DNA from: CAYOLL01 sp964404765 [NCBI: uncultured Gemmatimonadota bacterium]
GTDB lineage: Bacteria; 4572-55
Reading direction: 5' to 3'
Assembly (NCBI GenBank): GCA_964404765.1
Contig: CAYOLL010000100.1
Span: 1 to 22,443 of the forward strand
Length of the DNA: 22,443 nucleotides
Positions 1-7,168 of the stretch are shown piece by piece; position 1 is the stretch's first letter; every line of letters starts with the position of its first letter. The translations under genes and the position numbers were made by a program. The notes beneath the pieces were generated by a model, which saw nothing but the letters and a program-made list of their open reading frames with translations, had not been told where the DNA came from and searched no databases.

Positions 1-36
1 GTTGCGTCGTTTGCGCCGTTTGCGTCTCTTGCGTTT
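1..36. repeat. Four imperfect 9-bp tandem repeats
   Basis: The first 36 bases are four copies of a 9-base unit close to GTTTGCGYC, with differences at the first and last bases of each copy. A 9-base period keeps every reading frame open, so the tract could be read as a short peptide on either strand, but no start codon with a ribosome binding site belongs to it. It lies just downstream of the permease gene on the minus strand, where a potC-like partner would be expected. No such start is visible in these bases. The repeat may continue beyond the window edge. Confidence 0.6.
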
Positions 37-60
37 ATGAATTATTCAGGGTACAGGTTT

Positions 61-918
61 TTATAAAATATTCTTCTCTGTCACGTCTTCGCGCAGGCCG
101 TAACGAATGTAAACCATCAACAACAACAACACTGCCGTCATAACCAGAAACGCCAAAGCTGCGCCAAAAGGCCAGTCGCGAGCATGCAGAAATTGATTTT
201 TGATCAAGTTGCCGATCATAATGTTCTTTGCGCCGCCCAGAATGTCCGGAATAATAAAATCGCCAAACGACGGCACAAATACCAGAATCGAACCGGAGAT
301 AATGCCCGGCAGGGTCAGTGGAATAACAACCTGGCGGAAAGCCTGCCACTCATTTGCTCCCAAATCTTTGGCAACGTCGATCAATGTGCGATCCAGCTTT
401 TCCAGCGAAGCATACAACGGCAGCACCATAAAAGGCAAGTAAGCATAGACCAGGCCGATCATAACCGCTTTGTCGGTAAATAAAATGTCTAAGGGCGTGG
501 TAATGATGCCAAATGTCATCAAAAAACTGTTGAGCAAACCTTCGCTGCGCAAAATAATCATCCAGGCGTACGTGCGGACCAGAAAATTGGTCCAAAACGG
601 CAGGATGACCAGAAATAAAAGAATGCTTTTCCAGCGGCCCGACTGCTTGGCAATATAATAAGCCAGCGGATAACCGATCAACAAACACAGCACAGTGTTC
701 GCCAAAGCCAGCTTGACCGAGCGCAATAGCGGATTCAGATATAGCGGATCAACAACCCGAATGTAATTTTGTAACGTTAAGGTATACTCAATGCCGCCGT
801 ACAAACCGCGCTCAAACAGGCTGTAGGCCAGCATAATGCTGAGCGGCGCCACGAAAAAAATAATCAGCCATAATGTGCCGGGCAAAAGCACAACAAGTTT
901 GCGAGTCTTTTGATTCAT
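61..918 (-). CDS. potB: Polyamine-type ABC transporter permease (PotB-like)
   Basis: This 285-residue inner-membrane protein matches the PotB/PotH class of binding-protein-dependent permeases, which form half of the channel importing spermidine/putrescine-type substrates with PotA, PotC and PotD. It begins MNQKTRKLVVLLPG, then a first hydrophobic segment, and has about six membrane spans. A cytoplasmic EAA loop that docks the ATPase is visible in the C-terminal third (AKDLGANEWQAFRQVVIPL, followed by PG). The ATG at 918 is chosen because an upstream in-frame start at 981 is a TTG and would add a non-family extension. The ribosome binding site before 918 is weak. No potA lies upstream and potC is not visible downstream, so the ATPase gene must lie elsewhere. 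The substrate is inferred from the family only. Confidence 0.85.
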   Translation of the reverse strand: MNQKTRKLVVLLPGTLWLIIFFVAPLSIMLAYSLFERGLYGGIEYTLTLQNYIRVVDPLYLNPLLRSVKLALANTVLCLLIGYPLAYYIAKQSGRWKSILLFLVILPFWTNFLVRTYAWMIILRSEGLLNSFLMTFGIITTPLDILFTDKAVMIGLVYAYLPFMVLPLYASLEKLDRTLIDVAKDLGANEWQAFRQVVIPLTLPGIISGSILVFVPSFGDFIIPDILGGAKNIMIGNLIKNQFLHARDWPFGAALAFLVMTAVLLLLMVYIRYGLREDVTEKNIL

Positions 919-966
919 CGTTTGCAAGATAGTTGCGAGGAAAAAGGTTGTCGGAGAATGAGCGAC

Positions 967-995
967 ATAATACACCGGCAAAGCTAAAGTCTAAA
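967..995 (-). promoter_or_regulatory. Candidate housekeeping promoter for the permease
   Basis: Read on the minus strand, TTTAGA is separated by 17 bases from TATTAT (five of six matches to TATAAT). Transcription would begin near 960, about 40 bases upstream of the ATG at 918. The -35 hexamer is only four of six, so this is a plausible but unproven promoter. Confidence 0.35.
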
Positions 996-1058
996 ACCCG
1001 GATTTGCAACATTTAATTTCAATTTCAACAACAATACGGTCGAACACCGTCGTACCGA

Positions 1059-1442
1059 CCACTCCAGCGGGGTGGAATGTTTATAGCAACATATTCTTGT
1101 TGAATCCATTTTGAACCGTGTTAGCGGTTCAATGTCTGCTTTTTCTGACTGCAAACATTGAACCGCTAACGCGGTTTGTTTCGCTCACATTTTAAATCCA
1201 TTGCTATAAACATGCCGCCGCTAACACGGTTTTGCTCAATCACACCGGTCGAAAACGTTTCATTTCATTTAGTTATAATCCGGCAGTTGTCATCCCGGCA
1301 TGACAACTGCCGGATTATACGCTTAGGCTTTGAAACAGGACTTGGTAGGTTATTTCAGTCATACCGCGTAGCGGTGAGCTGTTTATAGCCGGAAAGTGCC
1401 TGCAAAAGCATCAGTTCACCGCGTAGCGGTGGCCTGTTTGTC
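1059..1442. repeat. Hairpin repeat cluster with TGTTTRTAGC box (first cluster, left part)
   Basis: At least six short hairpins occur here: 1059-1075, 1111-1132, 1161-1176, a degenerate one near 1213-1232, 1363-1375 and 1417-1431. The stems differ (for example ACCGC-GTA-GCGGT and TTGAACCG-loop-CGGTTCAA), yet several are followed within two to five bases by TGTTTATAGC or a close variant (1078-1087, 1380-1389, 1435-1442). The degenerate hairpin near 1213 is preceded by the reverse complement GCTATAAACA (1203-1212), so it is in the opposite orientation. Variable stems with paired changes beside a conserved single-strand box are typical of REP-like elements moved by Y1/RAYT transposases. No such transposase is in the window. 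Confidence 0.7.
1274..1319. repeat. Perfect 46-bp palindrome (20-bp arms, 6-base loop)
   Basis: The arms 1274-1293 and 1300-1319 are exact reverse complements around the loop CCCGGC. The inner part (GTCAT, loop, ATGAC) resembles widely dispersed intergenic hairpins. Neither side has a T-run, so it is not a standard intrinsic terminator. It may be a miniature mobile repeat or a strong RNA or cruciform structure. Confidence 0.85.
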
Positions 1443-1461
1443 ACAAAAAAGCAAAAAAAGA

Positions 1462-1843
1462 GGCTCATGGGACAAGATGGTGAAAATTCAGCCATTCAGC
1501 ATTTGAATACCTTGACTTTAGACACAAACCTTAGTAGTTGCCAAGACCCGCGTACGATTCTGAATGTACGCAAGAAACTCTCCGACGCACACGACGTCAT
1601 GCTGGAAGCATCTATTCCCAAGCTTCATCCCAAGCCGATTGAATAGATTCCGCCTGAATGACACCTGCACTGAGTTTCTTGTGAGAAATGTCGCAAAAAT
1701 AAGCCGACCTTATTACCTTATTTCCTTTGTTTAAAACGAGTTAACTTTCAATGGACGTAATAAGGTAATAAGGTTGATAGGCGTACTTTCGTCGCTTTTC
1801 TACTAAGGTTGGAAAACGTTTACACCATCTTATCCCATGAGCC
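1462..1843. repeat. Inverted duplication, about 380 bp, MITE-like
   Basis: Bases 1462-1482 and the reverse complement of 1823-1843 agree at 20 of 21 positions. Further in, AACCTTAGTAG at 1527-1537 recurs exactly, inverted, at 1800-1810. The two blocks are in the same order in both arms but 44 bases apart on the left and 12 on the right. The arms are therefore related copies that have diverged by an insertion or deletion, rather than simple terminal repeats. A third inverted pair lies in the middle (1707-1722 with 1759-1774). No transposase frame is present. Confidence 0.65.
1707..1774. repeat. Perfect 16-bp inverted repeat nested in the duplication
   Basis: ACCTTATTACCTTATT at 1707-1722 is the exact reverse complement of 1759-1774, with a 36-base AT-rich loop. 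It sits near the centre of the larger inverted duplication, as if it marks the junction of its two arms. Confidence 0.75.
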
Positions 1844-1855
1844 CAAAAAGACATT

Positions 1856-1927
1856 GAACCGCTACGCGGTTCGACTGCAATTGAGTTTTGAGACGATTTG
1901 CTATAAACATCAGACCCCTCCGGGGTC
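1856..1927. repeat. Hairpin repeats with box (first cluster, right part)
   Basis: Two more members of the hairpin family. GAACCGC-TAC-GCGGTTC lies at 1856-1872. GACCCC-TCC-GGGGTC lies at 1913-1927 and is preceded by GCTATAAACA at 1900-1909, the reverse complement of the conserved box, so this copy is in minus orientation. Confidence 0.7.
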
Positions 1928-2029
1928 ACACAACCAATATACGTTTGAGAAATAACATCCCAAGTCCTGTTTGAAAAACATAATGTGCAGAGTTAATGGA
2001 AAAACCGCATTTTCAAAAACTGTCAAAAT

Positions 2030-2068
2030 AAAAAAAGCTGCGGACAGCCTGAGCCATCCGCAGCTTTT
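2030..2068 (-). terminator. Intrinsic terminator of the minor-pilin/PKD operon
   Basis: On the minus strand a 12-bp stem (2057-2068 pairing with 2033-2044, core AGCTGCGGA / TCCGCAGCT) with a 12-base loop runs into a T-run. It lies about 60 bases after the stop of the PKD protein gene and closes the five-gene operon. Confidence 0.9.
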
Positions 2069-2127
2069 GAGGTTATGCCCGCCGGAATTACCAAAGCGCG
2101 GTCATAATCTATTGTTCATTGCTCAAA

Positions 2128-5100
2128 TTACCAATCCGAGGCGCGGTCGTACGTCTTGTTCAAAGGCTGATCCATACTGACGCGCGGTGTGCCGGGTGGC
2201 AAACCCTTCTCCAGATCTAAAAATCTGATATCAAACCACCATTTGCGCACGGGATCCGATGACCAGTCATTAGCGGATTCCGGGTGATCTGCCATATAGT
2301 CGGAACGGAATAAGTTAACTAAAGATGTTCGCCAATAATGGGTAGCGCCGGACCAGTCCTCCATATAGCGCACCAACCGTTCAACAGGCTCAAGTGTGCC
2401 ATCTTCGACATTGCCGCTAAGCAAGGCAAAATTATAACCGGTTGTGGCCGCAATGCGGGTTGACACGGTGCTGTTGCTATCGGCCCAGGCCGAAGACAAA
2501 ATCGTTACGGCGTCGCCAATAACCGCTGCCCGAACTCTTTGAGCGTGAAGGCCGCTAGCTAAGTCGGTGAAATCCGCACCTTGGGTATTATAGGGTCCTT
2601 GAATGTACACGGGCGCCTCCGAAACAATGGTTAAACCTTCTTTGCTGTCGGCGCCGCCAACGCCGCTTCGGACAACCGCATTGCGTAAGGCAGTTCGTAG
2701 AGAATCCGCATTGTGAATACGTATGCCGGGTTGAAATGGCGCCGCAATAATGGATTCACCGTCCGCCATATCACCGCCATCGGCATATTTTCCTTTCAGA
2801 CTATTGGCAAAATTAGCGGTAAACTCATCCGCCCGTTTGTCCGTGAGCCAGATCAGGTAAGGATCGGCCTCATTGGGTGGGTCACGCAAGACGTCGATGA
2901 CCGGGATGAGCACGACATCAAATTGCTCACAGGGGCCGGTATCATCGACCACCGACATATCCGGGCAATCGGCGTCCGGGCCGTTTGTATCCACATTACT
3001 CAGAGCGTCATTAATATCCGTCCCCTGCACAATCAGGGTCGTTTCAACCCCGTTGCACTCCAGACAGACTTGAAAATTGCGTTGATTACTGCTGGGGCAT
3101 ATGGTCTGACAAGCGACAACATTCCAGGGCACGGAATCCACCAGCACCGTCTGCCAATCCCGAACGCGATCCAAAACCACATCGCTAGCGCGTTGCACAT
3201 AGACCAGCGTCGCCAGATAGCCGACCGGATAGTTCGGAATAAGTTGTCCGGAAGGTAAGTAACATGGTTCGCCAAGGCATTTGGGGAAAGTGGCTGTCAA
3301 GGTATCGTTGATAAAATTAATCAGATTAATGTTGGTCATGGTCAACCAGGCATCCATCTGATCCTCGTAAAAGCTGGCAAAACCCGGATAATAGGGACAG
3401 TTTTGGCCGTTGGCATTGGCAACATCCTGCACTGTGGTGCTGCCCGACCTATACATATGAATGTAACCGTAGCAATCCGGATCGTTACAATTACTCAGCC
3501 CGTCGCCGTCTTCGTCACCTTGCCAATTGGCCACGTCCGCCTGAGCTGTGGTCATACCGTTGCCGCCGGTATAAATATCCTGGTTATTAAAGTACAAATC
3601 GGCATAGCCGCAGACCTCTTCCGGCGTCTCCGGCTCCACCACCGCGGTTGAATCGCCGGTGATAATGATTGTAGCGCAGTCCTTCCACACGCCGTTCAGC
3701 GATATTTCAATGGAGTGGACGCCTATATCGGCGGTAACAAAAGTTACGTCCGCCGTTGAACTGGCCCCCCAACCGGAAGACGAGGTATGGAACCCGCCGC
3801 TATAGGTGATTTCTCTGGCGTTTTGGCAAGGGGTATCACTGCCAACGCAGTTTTGATCCTTGGCTAAATACTCATAGATGTTGACGGTTTCGCCGACCGG
3901 CCAGGTATAAACCGCTTCGGTAAAGCGTGGGCAATTGGTTTGGCTGTCGTTGTTGCATAAATCAGCAACGGTCACGACAGCCGAATCGACGGCGGTATTG
4001 TTTAACGCATCGCTGACCGTCAGTTTAGCCACGTAAGTACCCGTGTCGGCATAAGCATGGCTGGGGTTTTGCTGGGTGGACAGCGCGGTACTGTCTCGAA
4101 AATTCCAGCTATAGGTAATGCCGGTACCCGTCGAGGAGCCGGCGCCGCTAAAAACGATGACGTTACCGACCACGCCGGAATAGGGGCCGTTGGCCTCGGC
4201 GACCAAGCCTACTTTTGCATACGTAGTATCCCGGTCAATTTCGCTATTGCTATCGGTGACCGTGAGGATGACCCGAAAGCTGTCCTGTGTCGCATACGTA
4301 TGACTCGGGTTTAACGACGTCGCCGTCTGGCCGTCGCCAAAATCCCATAAGTACGAGCAGCCGGTACAGTTAGGCGGATTATCCGGGTCATAGGAGCCGC
4401 TGCCGTTAAAGGCAATGGGGGCGTTCGGCAATGCGCTGTATGGGCCGGCGGCCTCAGCGACCGGCGGTGAGGCCGGCGGCGCTGTAATCGTCATGGCTAT
4501 TTGCGCCGTTCCGGTTCCGCCGCAATTATCCGTGACCGTCAGTATAACCGTATAGGTGTTTTGCGAGGTATAGGCGTGTGAAGTACTCGCCCCGCTGCCC
4601 ATATTGCCGTCGCCAAAATTCCAGTTGTAGCTGCTGATCGAGCCATCCGTATCCGCACCCGTACCCGTAAAGGCAATACTGATTGTGGCGGCTTCCGTCG
4701 TGATGACCGGCGCTGTAATTGTGGCCGTGGGGCTAGCTGTCGCGGCTAGCGTAATTGCCTGGGTTGCCGTTGTGGTCGATCCGCAATTGTCGGTCACGAT
4801 CAGCGAGGCCGTAAAATTCGATGATGGCAGCACGATCCCGGATGGGTTTTGCACCGCGCTCGTCGACGGGGTTGCGCCGGGAAAGCTCCAAGCATAGGTG
4901 GAGACTGTGCCGTTGTCGGTAGCCGTACACGTAAAGTTCTTGGCCACGCAAACCGTGCCGGTATTGCTGCTGGTAATGCTGACCGTCGGGGCGGCATCGG
5001 CCGAAACCGTAATGCCAATGGGTGTCGCCGTTGCTTGTGAACCGCTATTTTTATAGACCAACAGTCCTATAGTATAGCTACCGGTGGCGCTGAAGGTTTT

Positions 5101-5367
5101 CGTTTGGGTATTTGTAGTCGAGTTGACACTCGTAATCGTTTCATACGTCCCATTACCATCCAAATCCCACCTGTAATCGCGGGTGCCGCTAAACCCGCTG
5201 CTGGTTCCGGTTAAGATGACGGAAGCCGAGTCGGAACAAAGCGTAACGGACATTGAACTGGCCGAGATGCTGGCGGTTTCTGCCGCCACCGAGCTTGGGC
5301 CATAAAGCAGCGCCCCAACGCCGATCAAAAAAGCGAGGGTAAATATCATCTTATGAATAAGTCGCAT
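2128..5367 (-). CDS. Secreted five-PKD-domain protein with pilus-associated C-terminal domain, in the pilY1 position
   Basis: A 1079-residue exported protein. A signal peptide covers residues 1-29 (hydrophobic core MIFTLAFLIGVGALL, likely cleavage after SSVAA). Five PKD-type beta-sandwich domains follow at about 35-122, 128-208, 213-295, 302-387 and 389-467, with WxFGDG-type cores such as YNWNFGDG and YLWDFGDG. A cysteine-containing linker then carries an acidic calcium-loop-like motif, DEDGDGLSNCNDPDC (618-632). The last 200 residues (GLTIVSEAPVYIQGPYNT at 911, AAVIGDAVTILSSAW at 947, LPPGTP at 1056) resemble the DUF7305 domain that I recall at the end of many PilX-type proteins. This assignment is from memory. 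An excellent AAGGAGGT site precedes the ATG. It is the last gene of the minor-pilin operon, where PilY1 normally sits, so a pilus-tip adhesin role is inferred. Confidence 0.85.
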   Translation of the reverse strand: MRLIHKMIFTLAFLIGVGALLYGPSSVAAETASISASSMSVTLCSDSASVILTGTSSGFSGTRDYRWDLDGNGTYETITSVNSTTNTQTKTFSATGSYTIGLLVYKNSGSQATATPIGITVSADAAPTVSITSSNTGTVCVAKNFTCTATDNGTVSTYAWSFPGATPSTSAVQNPSGIVLPSSNFTASLIVTDNCGSTTTATQAITLAATASPTATITAPVITTEAATISIAFTGTGADTDGSISSYNWNFGDGNMGSGASTSHAYTSQNTYTVILTVTDNCGGTGTAQIAMTITAPPASPPVAEAAGPYSALPNAPIAFNGSGSYDPDNPPNCTGCSYLWDFGDGQTATSLNPSHTYATQDSFRVILTVTDSNSEIDRDTTYAKVGLVAEANGPYSGVVGNVIVFSGAGSSTGTGITYSWNFRDSTALSTQQNPSHAYADTGTYVAKLTVSDALNNTAVDSAVVTVADLCNNDSQTNCPRFTEAVYTWPVGETVNIYEYLAKDQNCVGSDTPCQNAREITYSGGFHTSSSGWGASSTADVTFVTADIGVHSIEISLNGVWKDCATIIITGDSTAVVEPETPEEVCGYADLYFNNQDIYTGGNGMTTAQADVANWQGDEDGDGLSNCNDPDCYGYIHMYRSGSTTVQDVANANGQNCPYYPGFASFYEDQMDAWLTMTNINLINFINDTLTATFPKCLGEPCYLPSGQLIPNYPVGYLATLVYVQRASDVVLDRVRDWQTVLVDSVPWNVVACQTICPSSNQRNFQVCLECNGVETTLIVQGTDINDALSNVDTNGPDADCPDMSVVDDTGPCEQFDVVLIPVIDVLRDPPNEADPYLIWLTDKRADEFTANFANSLKGKYADGGDMADGESIIAAPFQPGIRIHNADSLRTALRNAVVRSGVGGADSKEGLTIVSEAPVYIQGPYNTQGADFTDLASGLHAQRVRAAVIGDAVTILSSAWADSNSTVSTRIAATTGYNFALLSGNVEDGTLEPVERLVRYMEDWSGATHYWRTSLVNLFRSDYMADHPESANDWSSDPVRKWWFDIRFLDLEKGLPPGTPRVSMDQPLNKTYDRASDW

Positions 5368-5414
5368 AGAGAACCTCCTTAGCTCTAATTCTATTATTTA
5401 GTTTCGGTAGTGAC

Positions 5415-6839
5415 TTAGGGTTGGGTACAGCCATTTGTGCTCCAGCCGACAATATTACCATACGAATCTCCGATGGTCGCGCCCGTCCCGCCGCCTATAC
5501 ACAATCCGCAGCAGGGGCCGAGATAACAACCGTGGGCCTGGTGGGCCCGGGCGCCGGAGCCGCTAATGTTAATCTCATGAGCGCGGCCGCGATTACCCGG
5601 CGGAATATGGCATACTTTAATCTTCGTTGTAGCCGAAAATGTAGCGCTCAGATTAAATGTCCACTTATTCATGATATGCGCGGGTGTCCGCCAGACGCTG
5701 GAAAAAGCATCTGTGCCCTGAAGTTCCTTATGGCGGAGGAGTTGCTCATCCATAAAAACTTCATCTTTTTGTAGTTGATACCAGACATCGGTCATGACCG
5801 GTCCGGCGGCATTTGGATCCGCCGGCAGCCAGATTTTGGTTGTGTCCGGCAAAGCGCCGGGCCGGCCCGCAATAGCGTCAAAATCGCGCGGCACGGTCTC
5901 AATACGCATGGTAGCCTGATAATACAACCCGTCAGCGCCGTATTCGTCAATCAAATCGTAATTATCATCCAAAGGCGTCTGCACGGCGCGAATTCCGTGC
6001 GCCTTATCTTTAATCAAGCCTTCATAAATATTCATTCGTCCGGCGTTATAGTTGGTGCTGGGATCGCTGGCCGGCAACACGGCATTCCACCAGGTGCCTT
6101 GGGTCACATCCATCCAATTCAGCGGGGTGTTAAAAGCTGCTGTTGGGTCACCGTCCACGCGCGTCACGTAAGCATCGCCGCTGCCGCCCTGATAGAAGCG
6201 CCCGGCGGCGGTAATGACGGTCTCGACATCCCGGATATTTACAAACGAACTGGGATCGCCGGCGGCCGGATTCAAATAAAAATTGGAGTTGGTGTGGAAC
6301 TTGCCGCCCAATCCGATGGGTTTCACAAAATACAAATCATCATCATACAACGTAGCGAACTCAAAGACCGGGAGTTGCTGTACTTGCGACTCCTGATTGA
6401 CCAGCGCGCGTTCCTGGGTAATGCCCCGGGCGCGGCCGGTGACATCAATCGTGCGGACAAAGGAGCTTAGGCCGCCAAATTGGGAACGGTTATCCAGCGG
6501 CACCGTATCGGCCGCGCCGACATGCACTTGAATGCCGGGCGCGGTCCAGGCCGCGTCGCTAAAAAAATCGTAGGTGCTTAAAAAAGTGCCGGGCAGATCA
6601 ATGACCAGTGTTGTGTCCGTATCGCCGATCGTCCGGTTGTTGACCATCACCGAAGCGACGGCCACGCCATAGTTGGTGGCGCTGCGCGCGGCATAATACG
6701 CCTGTTGATTGACGGTATCCTGCGCGGCATGACGCAGCTCAAAGTTGGCCCGCATGATCAGGGCGGTGCCCATAGTCAACAGCACTAAGGCAACCATAAT
6801 AATCGTCACCAGCGCCATTCCTTTTTCATTCATTCGCAT
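5415..6839 (-). CDS. PilX-like pilus assembly protein with C-terminal CHIPPGN motif
   Basis: A 474-residue protein beginning MRMNEKGMALVTIIMVAL. The start at 6839 is set by AAGGAGG seven bases upstream; a longer in-frame extension lacks such a site. The N-terminus is a single hydrophobic helix like PilX-family prepilins, without the usual Glu at position 5. Residues about 25-70 continue as an amphipathic helix (FELRHAAQDTVNQQAYYAAR). The middle (about 180-300) is a beta-rich domain with KFHTNSNFYLNP. The C-terminal 69 residues hold VCHIPPGNRGRAHEINISG and HGCYLGPC (about 409-443), matching a Cys/His motif I recall from many secreted bacterial proteins. It is followed by a cysteine- and glycine-rich tail. 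It lies 47 bases before the PKD protein gene, with the same ribosome binding site, and is likely cotranscribed. In the pilus it would act as a minor or tip component. Confidence 0.8.
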   Translation of the reverse strand: MRMNEKGMALVTIIMVALVLLTMGTALIMRANFELRHAAQDTVNQQAYYAARSATNYGVAVASVMVNNRTIGDTDTTLVIDLPGTFLSTYDFFSDAAWTAPGIQVHVGAADTVPLDNRSQFGGLSSFVRTIDVTGRARGITQERALVNQESQVQQLPVFEFATLYDDDLYFVKPIGLGGKFHTNSNFYLNPAAGDPSSFVNIRDVETVITAAGRFYQGGSGDAYVTRVDGDPTAAFNTPLNWMDVTQGTWWNAVLPASDPSTNYNAGRMNIYEGLIKDKAHGIRAVQTPLDDNYDLIDEYGADGLYYQATMRIETVPRDFDAIAGRPGALPDTTKIWLPADPNAAGPVMTDVWYQLQKDEVFMDEQLLRHKELQGTDAFSSVWRTPAHIMNKWTFNLSATFSATTKIKVCHIPPGNRGRAHEINISGSGARAHQAHGCYLGPCCGLCIGGGTGATIGDSYGNIVGWSTNGCTQP

Positions 6840-7168
6840 TGAGAACCTCCTTGCAAATTGTTCAAAAATGTTGCATTCCATCCATTAATTTATTCGCCAC
6901 ACAGACTTGAAAACACACTAAAGACGTATCTTGCAAATAAATTTGAGAGCTGCTATTCTTTGCCCCGTTAGGGGTAGTCTGTTTGTAGCAGAAAATACGC
7001 AAGAAACCAACCCACAAGCCCCATCGGGGCGGCCTGTGGAAATACCGCCGGATGCTAATTCATTTAAAATTAAACAGGTCGCCCCGATGGGGCTATTTCC
7101 TGACCCTGATTGGGGTCAGCCTTTCTACAAACAGACTGCCCCTACAGGGCAAAAATCACAAATTTCGA
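6840..7168. other. Intra-operon gap between PilW-like and PilX-like genes
   Basis: These 329 bases contain no gene. They hold the second hairpin cluster (6963-7150), then about 110 AT-rich bases leading to the PilX-like ribosome binding site. I see no terminator with a T-run on the minus strand and no strong promoter, so transcription probably continues through the hairpins. Confidence 0.7.
6963..7150. repeat. Hairpin repeat mosaic with TGTTTRTAGC box (second cluster)
   Basis: Five hairpins lie in 188 bases: 6963-6974, 7018-7030 (GCCCC-ATC-GGGGC), 7081-7093 (GCCCC-GAT-GGGGC), 7101-7118 and 7138-7150. The first is followed by TCTGTTTGTAGC (6978-6989). The last is preceded by the inverse, CTACAAACAGA (7125-7135). 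The second and third form another opposed pair, one followed by GGCCTGT, the other preceded by ACAGGTC. The mosaic of opposed units resembles a BIME. Its place inside an operon suggests an effect on mRNA stability or on the relative output of upstream and downstream genes, which is inference. Confidence 0.75.

Larger units (their letters stand above)
919..2029. other. Long non-coding, repeat-rich intergenic region
   Basis: About 1.1 kb separates the permease start from the terminator of the pilus operon. I find no convincing gene. The short open frames lack good ribosome binding sites and run through the repeats. The content is a series of GC-rich hairpins with a flanking TGTTTRTAGC box, one perfect 46-bp palindrome, and an inverted duplication of about 380 bp, each listed separately. 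The hairpin density resembles a REP/BIME-type repeat island. Confidence 0.7.

Noticed and set aside
1467-1646. Plus-strand frame of 59 codons starting MGQDGENSAIQHLNTLTL, with GAGG just upstream
   Set aside because: It begins inside the left arm of the inverted duplication, the GAGG is only three bases from the ATG, and the protein resembles nothing known; the other arm carries stops in the same frame.
1059-1927. CRISPR-like array
   Set aside because: The repeats are not identical, not evenly spaced, vary in their stems and lack unique spacers of constant length; no cas gene is present.
2713-3258. 181-codon plus-strand frame opposite the PKD gene
   Set aside because: It is antisense to a clearly coding, domain-rich gene, has no ribosome binding site, and its sequence has no recognisable domain.
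5775-6470. 231-codon plus-strand frame opposite the PilX-like gene
   Set aside because: A shadow of the minus-strand codon bias; no start signal, no family features.
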